Shown: piece by piece, positions 18,182 through 28,429 of the stretch
Numbering within the stretch: the first letter of the stretch is position 1
Layout of the letters: the number at the start of each line of letters is the position of its first letter
Origin: Nesterenkonia sp. PF2B19
GTDB taxonomy: Bacteria; Actinomycetota; Actinomycetes; Actinomycetales; Micrococcaceae
Length of the DNA stretch: 57,364 nt
Direction of reading: 5' to 3'
Assembly: GCF_001758425.2 (NCBI RefSeq)
Contig: NZ_MDSS02000017.1
Span: 1 to 57,364 of the forward strand
Program-made: the position numbers and the translations under genes
The notes under the pieces: generated by a model
Seen by the model: the letters and a program-made list of their open reading frames with translations, nothing else
Database searches by the model: none
Told to the model about the DNA's origin: nothing

Positions 18182-19687
18182 CTAGCTCCAGGGGATGAGG
18201 CCCAGGGCCAGGGCCAGGACGAGCACCACCACGGAGAAGATCCACATCGGGAAGAAGGAGTACCGGATGTGCTTGCCGATGTCGCAGCCGGCCAGGCCCA
18301 GGGCGAGCCACAGGGCGGCGGCGAACGGGCTGATGAAGGTGCCGATGATGTTGCCCACCAGCACTGCGTAGACCACAGAGAGCGTGCCGACGCCGGCCTC
18401 GGTGGAGATGCCTTCCACCACCGGCAGCAGGGCGAAGTAGTGGGCGTCGGTGCTCAGCACCAGCTCCAGCGGCAGGCCGAAGAAGCCGACGATCAGGTGC
18501 AGGTAGGGCACCAGCGCGCTGGGAAGGATCGCGACGGCGTCGGTGGCCAGCGAGTCCAGCATCCCGGAGTGCTCCATGATGCCCAGGAAACAGCCGGCGG
18601 CCAGCACGATGGCGCCGGTGGCCACGGCGCTGCCGCCGTGGGACTTGATGGCCTCCATCTGGTCCTTGACCCGGGGGTGGTTGACCATCAGGGCGGCGCT
18701 GAGGCCCAGCATGAAGGCCAGCGGGGCGGGCAGGATGTCCGAGATCAGCAGGGCCAGCATGGCCAGCACGAGCACGGCGTTGGTGGCCATCCGCCAGCGC
18801 GGCGTGGCCGGGGCGTCGTCGTGGGCGCCCCAGACGTCGTCGTTGTCTCCGGCGAAGTCTGGGTGTTCCGGGCGGAACCGGTGCCGTGGCCGATGCGGTC
18901 CGACGGGCCTCCGGTCGAGGTGCGACGTCGGCGTCGGCGGTGCCGGTGGACCCGGACGAGCCGCCGGCGCGACCGTGGCCAGCTCGCGCTCCTCCACGCG
19001 GGTCTCCGCCGCGGCCTCGGAGGAGCTCTCCTCCTGGACGTCCTCCTCGATGACCGGGGCGCCTCCGCGGGCGGCGATGCGGCGCTGTTCGCGCAGGCCC
19101 AGCAGCACGGCGGCGATGACCAGCAGCACCAGCGAGAGGATCTGGACGGGGATGAGCCCGCGCCACAGCTCCACCGGGTCGATGCCCACGACGGCGGAGG
19201 CGCGGCCGACAGGGCCGCCCCACGGGAGCATGTTCAGCACGCCCATGCTCATGGCGGCCAGCAGCAGGAGCAGGTAGGGGCTCATGCCCAGGTGGCGGTA
19301 GAGCGGCAGCAGGGCCGGGATGACGATCAGGAAGGTGGAGGCGCCGGCGCCGTCGAGGTGGCAGACGGCGGCGAGCAGCACGGTGCCCACACAGATGGCC
19401 ACCACGTTGCCGCGGGTGAGCTTCACCGTCAGGCGGACCAGTGGGTCGAAGAGGCCGGCCTGGTTCATGATCGCGAAGAACAGGATCGCGAAGACCAACA
19501 TCACGGCGACATTGAGCACGGAGCTGAGACCTTCGCCGAAGAAGTCGCCGATCTCGGTGAAGGTGTAGCCGGCCACCAGGGCCCCGGTGACGGGGATGAC
19601 GGTCAGGCCGACGATGGGGGCGATGCGCCCGAGGATCAGCAGCGTCGTCATGGTGACGATCACCGCCAGGCCGATGAGACTGAGCAT
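18182..19687 (-). CDS. citM: Citrate transporter, CitMHS family
   Basis: Secondary transporter for citrate, probably as a metal-citrate complex with protons, as in Bacillus CitM/CitH and corynebacterial CitH. The start at 19687 gives MLSLIGLAVIVTMTTLL after a ggagg site. The N-half has VCHLDGAGASTFLIVIPALLP and LNMLPWGGPVGRA; the C-half has VATGAIVLAAGCFLGIM, LSTDAHYFALLPVV and VGNIIGTFISPFAAALWL. Between the halves is a cytoplasmic loop of about 110 residues, Glu-rich then Pro/Arg-rich; the Pro/Arg part may be out of frame between two compensating indels. The two-component genes citA/citB start 191 nt away on the other strand. Confidence 0.88.
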   Translation of the reverse strand: MLSLIGLAVIVTMTTLLILGRIAPIVGLTVIPVTGALVAGYTFTEIGDFFGEGLSSVLNVAVMLVFAILFFAIMNQAGLFDPLVRLTVKLTRGNVVAICVGTVLLAAVCHLDGAGASTFLIVIPALLPLYRHLGMSPYLLLLLAAMSMGVLNMLPWGGPVGRASAVVGIDPVELWRGLIPVQILSLVLLVIAAVLLGLREQRRIAARGGAPVIEEDVQEESSSEAAAETRVEERELATVAPAARPGPPAPPTPTSHLDRRPVGPHRPRHRFRPEHPDFAGDNDDVWGAHDDAPATPRWRMATNAVLVLAMLALLISDILPAPLAFMLGLSAALMVNHPRVKDQMEAIKSHGGSAVATGAIVLAAGCFLGIMEHSGMLDSLATDAVAILPSALVPYLHLIVGFFGLPLELVLSTDAHYFALLPVVEGISTEAGVGTLSVVYAVLVGNIIGTFISPFAAALWLALGLAGCDIGKHIRYSFFPMWIFSVVVLVLALALGLIPWS

Positions 19688-19732
19688 GGTGTCCTCCTGG
19701 ATGCGGGTGTGCGGCAGGATCAGCATCGGGAA

Positions 19733-19828
19733 TGTGACCTGTGTGACAGCATGGATCTCATGTGACCGGCCCCACAGTTTTGTGCATCCCGAGGCCATAG
19801 TGGTCATATTGGTCATCACATCGGTGAT
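19733..19828. promoter_or_regulatory. Regulatory region between citM and citAB
   Basis: Direct repeats of TGTGAC occur at 19733, 19742 and 19761. TGGTCAT is repeated at 19801 and 19810 (9 bp apart), and atcac-atcg-gtgat (19815-19828) is an inverted repeat. Repeats spaced by one helical turn between a citrate transporter and its likely response regulator are good candidates for CitB-type binding sites and for catabolite control. Which protein binds is inference. Confidence 0.5.
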
Positions 19829-19878
19829 CACGACGTCGGCCGCCCCGGCCGACGCAACCGTCACCCCCAGGAGGTGCC

Positions 19879-21579
19879 GTGAGCCAGAAGATCCGGAGCC
19901 GCACGCGCGCGCCCCGCCGGGAGGTGACTCTGGCTGGGCGGCTGTTCCGGTGGAACATGGCGCTGCTGGTGGGCGCCGTGACGGTGGTCAGCCTGCTCTG
20001 GGGCGTGGTCCAGTACGTGGAGGCTCGGCAGCAGTATGAGGAACGGGTCCTGACCATGGCCGAGTCCGTGGCGGTGATGCCCACTGTCCAGGAGGCCCTG
20101 GAGACCGAGGATCCTTCGGAGGTCCTCGCCCCGTGGGCGGAGACCCTGCGGGCGGCCACGGGCTTCGAGTACATCATGATCGCGGACCGTCACGGCATCC
20201 GGCAGTCCCACCCGGATCCGGAGGCCATCGGTCAGCGGCCGTCCCTGGACCCGGCGCCGGTGTTGGCCGGGCAGACCTGGACCGGTGTGGAGCACGGGCA
20301 CGCCGGGCTGACCCTGCGGGCGCGGGTGCCGGTCTTCGACGACGCCGAGGAGGTCATCGGCTACGTCTCGGTGGGGATCCTGGCTTCGGAGGTCCGGTTG
20401 GCGTCGGTGCAGACCCTGCCGCTGATCCTGGGGGTGGCCCTGGTGGCCGTGGGGGCAGGGGCGGTGGGCGCCCGGCTGCTGTCCCGCCGGCTGCGGGCCG
20501 ACACCCATGGGCTCGAGCCCAAGGAGATCGCCACGCTGCTGGATGGGCGGGAGGCGCTGCTGCATGCGATCGGCGAGGGGGTCATCGGACTGGATCGGCA
20601 GCGCCGGGTGGTGCTCGCCAATACGCCGGCCCGGGAGCTGCTGCACCTGCCCGATGACCATCTGGGCCGCACTCCGGCGCAGCTGGGCCTCAGCGCGGAG
20701 GCCGAGCAGGTGCTCTCCGGCGAGGGCCCCGCAGACGATCCGGGGGAGGACCTGCTGCTGGGCGCCCACGGCAGGATCCTGGTGTGCACGCGCCGGCCGG
20801 TGCGGGTGCGGGAGGCCGACGGCGGCGTCGTCGTCACCCTGCGCGACCGCACCGAACTCACCCGGCTCACCGACCAGTTGGACGGAGCCCGCACGGTCAC
20901 CGCCGGGCTGCGCGCCCAGCGGCACGAGTTCGCCAACCGGATCCACACGGTCTCCGGGATGCTGGAGCTCGGGGCGGTGGACCGCGCGCGGGACTACCTC
21001 TCCGAGCTGTCCGCCGCCACCTCGGGCGCTGATGCGGAGATCGCCGCGCGCATCGGGGATATGACGGTGGCGGCGCTGGTGCTGGCCAAGTCGGTGCAGG
21101 CGGCCGAACGGGGCGTGCAGTTCAGCCTCTCCGAGCTTTCCCATCTGCCGGAGGACCAGCCCTCCGATCTCCGCGACGATCTGCTGCTGGTGGTGGGCAA
21201 CCTGGTGGACAACGCCATGGACGCGGCCGGACCCGACGGCTGGGTGGAGCTGATGGTGCGCCGGCATGCCGGTGCCGGGGACGGTGCCGGGGACGGTGCC
21301 GGAGAGGGTGCGGGAGACGTGGTGGAGGTCCGTGTCATCGATTCCGGGCCCGGCCTGGACCCGGAGATCGCTCGGGAGATCTTCCACGTGGGCCGGTCCA
21401 CGAAGGGCGACGACGGCCAGCGGGGTATGGGACTGGCGCTGGTCCGTCAGGCCTGTCTGCGTCGTGGCGGCACGGTGGCCGTGGAGGCCGAAGAGGAGAC
21501 GACGTTCGCCGCCTATCTGCCGGTGCGCCGACCTGAGGCGCGAGAGGCTGAGGCGCGAGAGGAAGGCTCGGAGACATGA
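19879..21579 (+). CDS. citA: Sensor histidine kinase, CitA/DcuS family
   Basis: Membrane sensor for an extracellular carboxylate, most likely citrate. GTG 19879 follows caggaggtgcc. The 566-residue protein has a first membrane helix (about residues 23-45), an extracytoplasmic PAS-like sensor domain of about 130 residues, a second helix (LPLILGVALVAVGAGAVG), a cytoplasmic PAS domain (EGVIGLDRQRRVVLANTPA), the phosphoacceptor box RHEFANRIHTVSGML (His about 353) and an ATPase domain with NLVDNAMDAAG, DSGPGL and GMGLALVRQ. Between NLVDNA and DSGPGL is a Gly-Asp-Gly-Ala repeat (21270-21315). It overlaps the regulator gene by ATGA. Confidence 0.92.
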   Translation: MSQKIRSRTRAPRREVTLAGRLFRWNMALLVGAVTVVSLLWGVVQYVEARQQYEERVLTMAESVAVMPTVQEALETEDPSEVLAPWAETLRAATGFEYIMIADRHGIRQSHPDPEAIGQRPSLDPAPVLAGQTWTGVEHGHAGLTLRARVPVFDDAEEVIGYVSVGILASEVRLASVQTLPLILGVALVAVGAGAVGARLLSRRLRADTHGLEPKEIATLLDGREALLHAIGEGVIGLDRQRRVVLANTPARELLHLPDDHLGRTPAQLGLSAEAEQVLSGEGPADDPGEDLLLGAHGRILVCTRRPVRVREADGGVVVTLRDRTELTRLTDQLDGARTVTAGLRAQRHEFANRIHTVSGMLELGAVDRARDYLSELSAATSGADAEIAARIGDMTVAALVLAKSVQAAERGVQFSLSELSHLPEDQPSDLRDDLLLVVGNLVDNAMDAAGPDGWVELMVRRHAGAGDGAGDGAGEGAGDVVEVRVIDSGPGLDPEIAREIFHVGRSTKGDDGQRGMGLALVRQACLRRGGTVAVEAEEETTFAAYLPVRRPEAREAEAREEGSET

Positions 21580-22316
21580 CTCAGCGAGGAGGAGCAGTGG
21601 GAGGCTCGCCTGCCTCGGTGGGCTCCGGGGTTCGGGTGCTGATCGTGGACGACGACGTCCGCGTGGCTCACAATCACCGGGAGCTGGTGGAGTCGCTGCC
21701 CGGGCTCACCGTGGTCGGAGTGGTCCACACCGGGGCCGAGGCGCTGGAGGAGGTGCGTCGCCACCGGCCCGATCTGCTGCTGTTGGACCTGTTCCTGCCG
21801 GACAGGACGGGTCTGTCCGTGCTGGAGGAGCTGCGCAGTCCCGGCTGGAGGCGGGAGGTCGGCGTCGTCGACGCCGTCATCATCTCCGCGCTGCGGGATG
21901 TGGACCAGGTGCGCACCGCCATGGCGCTGGGGGCGCTGCACTACCTGATCAAGCCGTTCCCGCTGCGGCAGCTGCGGGACCTGGTGGAGCGCTACGCGTC
22001 CGCGCGGAAGCGGATGGAGGCGATGTCCACGGTCACGCAGAGCGACGTGGACTCGCTGTTCGGCATGCTGCGGCCTCGCGCCTCGTCACGGTTCATGCCC
22101 AAAGGGCTGACCGCGACGACGGCGGAGCGGGTGGCGGAGGCGCTGCGCTCCGCTGAAGGGGACGTCTCCGCGGCGGAGCTCTCCGAGAGCACCGGGATCG
22201 CCCGGGTCACCGCTCGCCGGTACCTGGAGCATCTGTGCTCTGAGGGGCGCGCCGAGCTGACTCTGCGCTACGGGCAGGCCGGGAGGCCCGAGCACCGCTA
22301 CCGCTGGGTGCCGTGA
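21576..22316 (+). CDS. citB: Response regulator, CitB/DcuR family
   Basis: Partner of the upstream kinase. The 246-residue product has a receiver domain from about residue 18 (VLIVDDDVRVAHNH; phosphoacceptor in LLLLDLFLPDRTGLSVL; IISA; conserved Lys in YLIKPFPLRQL) and a C-terminal helix-turn-helix region (SAAELSESTGIARVTARRYLEHL) of the CitB type. The end GRPEHRYRWVP is typical. In Corynebacterium the homologous CitAB pair activates citrate uptake genes; here the adjacent divergent citM is the obvious target. Confidence 0.92.
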   Translation: MTQRGGAVGGSPASVGSGVRVLIVDDDVRVAHNHRELVESLPGLTVVGVVHTGAEALEEVRRHRPDLLLLDLFLPDRTGLSVLEELRSPGWRREVGVVDAVIISALRDVDQVRTAMALGALHYLIKPFPLRQLRDLVERYASARKRMEAMSTVTQSDVDSLFGMLRPRASSRFMPKGLTATTAERVAEALRSAEGDVSAAELSESTGIARVTARRYLEHLCSEGRAELTLRYGQAGRPEHRYRWVP

Positions 22317-22344
22317 GGCTCCGGACCGGTGAGCTCCCCGCCCC

Positions 22345-23519
22345 TCAGACGGTCCGGCCTCCGTTGATCGACATCCGGGTGCGGGCGGAGGAGTCCAGCA
22401 CGATCTGCCGCAGGTCGCCGTCGTGGTTCTCCGCGACCCTGCGCTGCCGCTGGTAGCCGGGGCCCTCGCGCATCATGTCCTCGACCAGGGCGAGCTCGTC
22501 GGCGCAGCGAGACGCTTCGCCACCGGTTCGAGCCGTTCGAGCTCGCGGGAGAGGTGGTCGGTCACCAGCTCCTCGTCGCCGTCGGCGTTGAGAATGATGA
22601 TGGCGTCCATCCCGTAGCGGGCAGCCCGCCACTTGTTCTCCTGGGTGAACCACGGCGGCATGGTGGGGATCTTCTCCCCGTCCTCGATCCGCTCCACCAG
22701 GGAATGCACCAGGCACTGGGTCAGGGCCGCGATCCCGGCGATCTCCTCCAGAGTGGCCAGGCCGTCGCAGATGCGCATCTCCACGGTGCCGAACCGCGGC
22801 ACGGCGCGGACGTCCCAGCGGACCTCGGTGACGTCGTCGATGACCCCGGTGTGGGCCAGGTCCCCGACGCAGTGCTCGAAGCCGGACCAGTCCTCGAACT
22901 GGAACGGCAGCCCGGCGGTGGGCAGCTGTTGGAACATCAGCGCCCGCTGGGAGGCATAGCCGGTGTCCTCCCCGGACCAGTACGGCGACGACGCCGACAG
23001 CGCCTGGAAATGCGGGTAGAAGTTCAGCAGACCGTCCACCGCGGGCATGGCCTGCCGCCGGTCGTCGAGGCCCACGTGGACGTGGACCCCGTAGATCACC
23101 ATCTGGCGGCCCCACCATTGGGTGCGGCGGATCAGCTCCGCATACCGCTCCTTGTCGGTGACCGGCTGCTCAGTGGGTGGGGCGAAGGGATGGGAGCCCT
23201 GGGAGTAGAGCTCCACATCGAGCGGGTCGCAGTGCCGCAGCACCTGTTGGGCGGTCTCCCGCAGCGAGCCGACCCCTTCGGCCACGTCGTCGCACACCTC
23301 GGTGATGATCTCCACCGTGTTGGTGAGGAGCTCCCGCTTCACGTACGGGTGCTCCTCGTCCTCATGGGGTTCGGCGCCGGGCTCGCGGGCGTCGTCCAGG
23401 CAGGCGGTGAGCACATGCTCCGCCACGGAGCGCAGGTCGCCCGAGGACCTGTCCACCAGGGCGAGCTCCCATTCGAGGCCGAGGGTCGAGCGCTCCGAGG
23501 GAGCGAAGGGCAGGTCCAT
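22345..23519 (-). CDS. Carboxylate-amine ligase, YbdK/GCS2 family (one frameshift in the sequence)
   Basis: ATP-dependent ligase related to glutamate-cysteine ligase type 2; some members have weak gamma-glutamylcysteine synthetase activity. The product starts at 23519 with LGLEWELALVDRSSGDL; other family features are REAL-like KRELLTNTVEIITEVC, HPFAPP, YGVHVHVGLDD, SASSPYWSGEDTGYAS and FGTVEMRICDG. The frame breaks near 22508 (gene strand ctcgctgcgcc, expected ctcggctgcgcc), after which CADELALVEDMMREGPGYQRQR and the end continue. The repaired length is 391 residues. The physiological substrate is unknown. It converges with citB, 28 nt away. Confidence 0.88.
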
Positions 23520-23798
23520 GGGGGCTCCTCAGCTGGGACGACAGGCGGGGAGCTTCAGGATACCGGGGAGAGGGCGCCCGTCCTCCCTCAGCGGGGGGAC
23601 CATCGCGCGTCTCGCGGCGCCCCAGGTGAGGGTCGGTGTCCCCGTTGCAGGGATGAGGCTTGGGCGTGAAGCGCGTCAGCGGGCCGGTGGGTCCCTGGAA
23701 TGGGGACCGCTACGCCGTCGGAGGCGGTCATCGGAGACGGTCGCCGGAGTCCGCCGCCCGGTGCGCGCCGGATACGTCGCGCTGGATACCCTGGAGCC

Positions 23799-25748
23799 AT
23801 GATCTCTTCGTCCCCTGATGCTCCCCGGGTCGCTGACCGGATGACTCCGGCGCTGCGCCGCCTGGCGCCCCTGCTGATGGTTCCGGCGCTGCTGCTGAGC
23901 TCCTGCGCTCCCGGCGACGACGGTGGCGCCGGGGACGAGGCCGACGGCACCGGTGGTGAGGCGACCGGGGACGGACAGAACCAGGATCAGCAGGAGCAGG
24001 ACGAGCAGGAGCGCCTGGCCGAGGAGCGCCGGGAGGCGTTCGCCGCCCGCGAGGCGGCCTGCCGGGCCGACGACCAGCATCGCGAGGCGGCGGCCGCGGC
24101 GGTGGCTGAGCTCAGCACCGACCAGCAGGCCGGCCAGGTGCTCGTGGGGGAGTACGGCGGCACCGACGCCTCCGGCATGGCCGGACTCATCGAGGAGCTC
24201 CACCTGGCTGGGGCCATCGTGATGGGGGACAACGTGCCCCGCGGCGACGACGGTGTGGACCTCGACGCGCTCGCCGGTGAGCTCGGCACCCTGCACCAGG
24301 CCGCCGCGTCCCGGGACTGGCCCGCCGTGGTCGCCGTGGATCAGGAGGGCGGCCTGGTGACGCGGGTCGGCACCCGATGACGGAATGGCCCGCGCCCATG
24401 GCGTATGGTGCCGCGCGCCTCGGAGCGCTGGACGGACAGCACTCGGACGAAGCCCCGGAGGAAGCCCCGGACGAGGCCGCAGAGGAGGCCGCAGTCGCCG
24501 GCCACGACGCCCTGGCCGCGCGGGGGCACCAGGCGATGGGGGAGGACTTGGCGGAGCTGGGCTTCACCCTGGACTTCGCGCCGAATGCGGACGTCACCCT
24601 CGGCGTCGAGGATGTGGCCATCGGCTCCCGCTCCTTCGGCGCGGATCCGGAGCTGGTCGCCGACCTCGCGCTGGCGGGGCTGCGCGGGCTCGCCGAGGGC
24701 GGAGTGGCCGGCTCGGCCAAGCATTTCCCCGGGCACGGCGGCGTCACCGAGGACTCCCACCACACGCTGCCGGTCCAGCCCGCCGAGCAGAGCGACCTGG
24801 AGGACCACGACTGGGCGCCCTTCCAGCACGTGATCGACGCCGGCGCGCCGATGATCATGATGGGGCACCTCGACGTCCCCGTCCTGGAGGCCGGGGTGCC
24901 GTCGTCGTTGTCCCCGGCCGCCTATGAGTGGCTGCGCGAGAGGGGGCACGACGGCGTGATCGTCACCGATGCGCTGAACATGGCCGCCGTGGTGGACCAG
25001 GCCGGGCCTGCCGAGCGCCGGTGCAGGCCCTGGAGGCCGGGGCCGACCTGCTGCTCATGCCCTCGGATGTGCGCACCGCCCACGCGGCGATCGTCGACGC
25101 CGTGGAGTCGGGGCGACTCGAGGCCGACCGGCTCGCCGAGGCCGCGGAACGGGTGGTCGCGCTGATGCTCTGGCAGCAGGACCTGGCCGCCGGGGATCTC
25201 GACGCCGGCCCCGGCGTGGCCTTGCCGGAGGTCCTTCAGGGCCTCGAGGAGGAGGTCGAACAGGACGGCGGCGGGTACGCCGACCTGCCCAGCATCACGG
25301 GCGAGGACGCGGGCGAGGACGCTGGTGAGGACACGGGCGACGGCGCCGCCGAGGTCGCCGCCGCCGTCGCCCGTCACGCGGTGACGCTGGTCGCCGGCCA
25401 GTGCGAGGCCGATGTCCTGCAGGGTCCGGTGACGGTGGTCGGCGGACAGGAGCAGGACCGCGCGCGATTGGAGTCGGCGCTGCTGGCGGCCGGCCATCAG
25501 CTGGGCGCCGGAGGCACCGTGATCGGCCTGGTGGCGCCGGGGCGCAGCCGTCGCAGGGCGCCGACGTCGTGGTGGCCCTGGACCGTCCGAGCCGCTGCCG
25601 TCTGCACCCGGCCGAGACCCAGGTGGCCCTCTATGGACGCGGGGAGGAGAGCTTCGCGGCCCTGGTGGAGGTCCTGGCCGGCGCCCCGGCGCCGGGCGCC
25701 CTGCCGACGCCGGTGGGGGAGCACGAGGTCGGCCACTCGGTCTGCTGA
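23799..25748 (+). CDS. Lipoprotein glycoside hydrolase family 3, NagZ-like beta-N-acetylhexosaminidase (three frameshifts in the sequence)
   Basis: Probable cell-surface enzyme that removes GlcNAc from peptidoglycan or other glycans. ATG 23799 encodes a signal peptide with lipobox LLSSC (Cys about residue 34), then a Glu/Gln-rich linker. The GH3 domain shows DQEGGLVTRVG, LDFAPNADV, IGSRSFG, AKHFPGHGG with the catalytic His, and VTDALNM with the nucleophile Asp. Frame breaks are at about 24374 (cacccgatg, expected caccccgatg), 25019 (gcgccggtg, expected gcgcccggtg) and 25541 (ccggggcgcag, expected ccgggggcgcag). With these bases the protein has 650 residues, including acidic inserts (EAPEEAPDEAAEEAA; repeated GEDA) and a C-terminal alpha/beta domain. 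A TACCCT box ends 6 nt before the ATG. Confidence 0.85.
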
Positions 25749-25798
25749 GCCGCCGGAAGGTGTTGGCCGCCCGAAGCCTGGAGAGATAGATTCCTGAC

Positions 25799-26667
25799 AT
25801 GTCGCACGACGCAGTCCTCCTTCCTGAGCCCACCTTCATCGATGTCGACGGCGTCGCCGTTGCGACCTGGCTCCTGGAGCCCGATGGGCCGCCCCGTGGA
25901 CCGGATGTGGTGCTCTGCCACGGTACGCCGTGGTCTGCGGCCGTGTGGAGCGCGGCGGCCCGTCACCTGGCGCGGCATCGGCGGGTGCGCCTGTGGGACA
26001 TGCCCGGCTACGGCGCCTCCGCGAAGGAGGAACAGGTTCCGGTGGATCTGGGGTCGCAGATGCGCCGCTTCGCCCAGCTGCTGGACCGCTGGCGGCTCTC
26101 CGCGCCCTCGGTGATCGCTCATGACATCGGCGGCGCGGTCGCCCTCGGCGCGCACCTTCTGCACGGGCGGGACTATGCTCCCTGCATCTCTGGGACATCG
26201 TCGCGCTGGAGCCGTGGGGCTCACCGTTCTTCCGCCTCGTCTCGGCCCATCAGGAGGTCTTCTCCCAGCTTCCGCCGGAGCTGCATGCCGCCCTGGTCCG
26301 CGAGTACATCGCCGGAGCCGCACGTCAGCCCCTGACTCCGGCTTGGGTGGAGATCCTCACCGAACCGTGGTTGGGCCCCACGGGTCAGGCGGCCTTCTAC
26401 CGCCAGATCTCCCAGCTGCGGGTGGAGGACACCCGCCCGGTGGTCGACCGCCTGGGCGAGCTGCGCTGCCCGGTGCGCATCGGCTGGGGTGAGGACGACC
26501 CCTGGATCGCAGTCGAGCAGGCCCACCGGCTCCGTCGCGCCCTCCCCGGGGACCCGGAGACGACCACGCTCGCAGGCGTCGGACACTTGGGGCCGGTCGA
26601 ATCTCCGGCGGCCATCCATCGGGAGCTGGACGCCTGGCTGGCTGAGCGCCTGACCTCACGCGGATGA
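25799..26667 (+). CDS. Alpha/beta hydrolase with Asp nucleophile motif (one frameshift in the sequence)
   Basis: Hydrolase of the alpha/beta fold; substrate unknown. Visible features are LCHGTPWSAAVWS (oxyanion HG), LWDMPGYGAS, the nucleophile elbow AHDIGGAVALG in which Asp takes the place usual for dehalogenase/epoxide-hydrolase relatives, and GWGEDDPWI plus GVGHLGPVESP for the acid and the catalytic His. The frame breaks at about 26178 (tatgctccctg, expected tatgcctccctg), after which LHLWDIVALEPWGSPFFRL and EYIAGAARQPLTP follow. The repaired length is 289 residues. TTGGCC (25763) and TAGATT (25787-25792) precede the ATG by 6 nt, so the message is probably leaderless. Confidence 0.82.
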
Positions 26668-26747
26668 GTCAGGCGCAGCGGAAGCCAGGCGCCTGATTCG
26701 ACGGCAGCACCGGGCGTCGCACCGGCGCCTGAGACAAGCCCGGGACC

Positions 26748-28145
26748 TCAGGCCGGCTCGACGACGGCGACCAGCCGCTGGTCGCGACCCGCGTGATCAC
26801 CAGGGTGCGGTGCCGGGGTCCCGCGGGCGGCAGATCCGCCGTCGCGGCGGTCCTCTCCCGTCCGTCCTTCCTGCGTCCGTTTTTGCCGCGCCCGTCCTGC
26901 CCGGCGAGGATCTGCTTGCGCAGCGTCTCCGGCACCAGGTCCACCCCGCGCTTCTTGATCTCCACGCTGGTCACGCCGTGCTCCTGCACCCAGGCGCGCA
27001 GTCGCTTGACCTGGAACGGGAAGACCTCCACCACGCGGTGGCACCGGACGGCGGAGGTCGACGGCGGCGCGGCCCGGTCGGGGAGCACGAAGTAGGCGAT
27101 GTGCTCGTCCAGCATGGCTCCGCCGAGCCGTTCGGCCAGATCGGAGACCAGCCCGGCGCGGATCACGGCGCCGTCAGGCTCACACAGCAGTCCGGAGAGC
27201 CCGTCCGGGCCCAGGGCCTCGGCGTCGGGGCGCTCGCCGAACTCAGCGGCGGAGGTCAGCTCCTCCACGGCGTCCGCGCTGCGGACAGTCGCCGCGCGTC
27301 GCACCCCGGGGCGCGCCAGTGCGTTGAACCACAGGACCACCTCCACCACGTGGCCGTCCACACTGACCCACTCGGCCTCGCAGTCGGCGGGGATGAGCTC
27401 ATGCGGGATCCCCGGCCCCAGCTTCACGCCCAGGGGGATGCCAGTGGCGGCCAGCGAGGTCACGAAGCTCAGCGGCGGAGAGAAGGACTCCGGGTCCCAT
27501 ATGCGGCGTGAGGCGCCGTCGGCGCTGTGCCCGCGGCCCGCATTCCGGCGCGCCGGATCCAGCCACAGGCCCCAGCCGGCGGGGCGCCGCCCGGACCGTC
27601 TGTCCTGTCTGCCCCGTCTGTCCTGTCTGTCCCGTCCGGCTCGTCGGGCTGGCCGATCGTCAGGCCCATCTCCGCGACGAAGGCCTCCGCGGTGGTGTGC
27701 CGGACCTCGGCCTCTGGGAACGGCGTGAGGTTCATCGTCGCCGCCGCGGCGGCATCCTCGTCGGCGTCGACGGCGATGACCTCCAGTCCCAGGGAGGCCA
27801 GTGCCAGCGCATCGCCTCCCAGGCCGCATCCCAGGTCTGCCACATGGGTGAGGCCCGCCTCGCGGAAGCGCCGGGCGTGACCCGCCGCCACGGGCAGTCG
27901 GGTGGCCTGCTGCAGCCCGTCCTGGGTGAACAGCATCCGGGCGGCGAAGTCACCGAACTTCGCTGCGGCGTCCCGGCGCAGGCGGGACTGCGTCAGTGCG
28001 GCGGCCACCAGCTCCGGCGAGTGGCCGGCGCGCCGCAGCTCGGTGTTGAGCCGGGCGGCGTCGTCGGCATCATAGGGCGGGAGCGAGTTCAGCAGCTCCC
28101 AGCCTCGGGCGTCAGCAGCGGGGCGAGCGCAGAGGTCTCAGACAT
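26748..28145 (-). CDS. Class I SAM-dependent methyltransferase with THUMP-like C-terminus (three frameshifts in the sequence)
   Basis: Predicted SAM-dependent methyltransferase of a family found across actinobacteria; the substrate (perhaps RNA) is not known. The gene begins at 28145 with MSETSALAPLLTPE and then shifts at about 28103 (expected gagggctggg) into WELLNSLPPYDADDAARLNTELRR. SAM motif I is VADLGCGLGGDALALA, followed by VIAVDADE. A second break at about 27582 (expected five C on the gene strand) joins to GWGLWLDPARR and ESFSPPLSFV, and the C-terminal region has LVPETLRKQIL and HRTLVITRV. A third break near 26786 gives the end DQRLVAVVEPA. The repaired length is 466 residues. A stretch of TDRTDGADRTDG lies before the second break. 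Confidence 0.78.
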
Positions 28146-28275
28146 CTCCGCCAGCCTAGCCGGAGCCGCCCTCGAATGCTGGTCCGTCCGGTCCGACGAG
28201 GCTGTGGAGGGCTGCGATCCGTCATGGGGCCGTCACCAACTTGCAGCGCATTAGCCAAGTCGATAGGTTCTTATT

Positions 28276-28296
28276 TGCTTAGGCTGGGCTAAGTCA
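28276..28296. promoter_or_regulatory. Iron box (DtxR/IdeR-type operator) of the siderophore operon
   Basis: cttaggctgggctaag (28278-28293) is an inverted repeat with TTAG/CTAA half-sites like the DtxR/IdeR consensus, 134 nt before the first gene of the importer. A further TTAGCCAA lies upstream at about 28250. It implies repression by an iron-bound DtxR/IdeR regulator. The rest of the 284-nt gap (28146-28429) shows no gene. Confidence 0.65.
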
Positions 28297-28429
28297 TTCG
28301 GCGAAGGTAGGTGTGACCTCTTTCGCAGTCTGTGGTCCGACCCGCCGCCTCGCACCCGAGTCCATCACACACTCCACCACTGTCGGCCGCCCCGCACCGG
28401 CGCCGACCCGTGACCTTGAGGAAGGCCCC

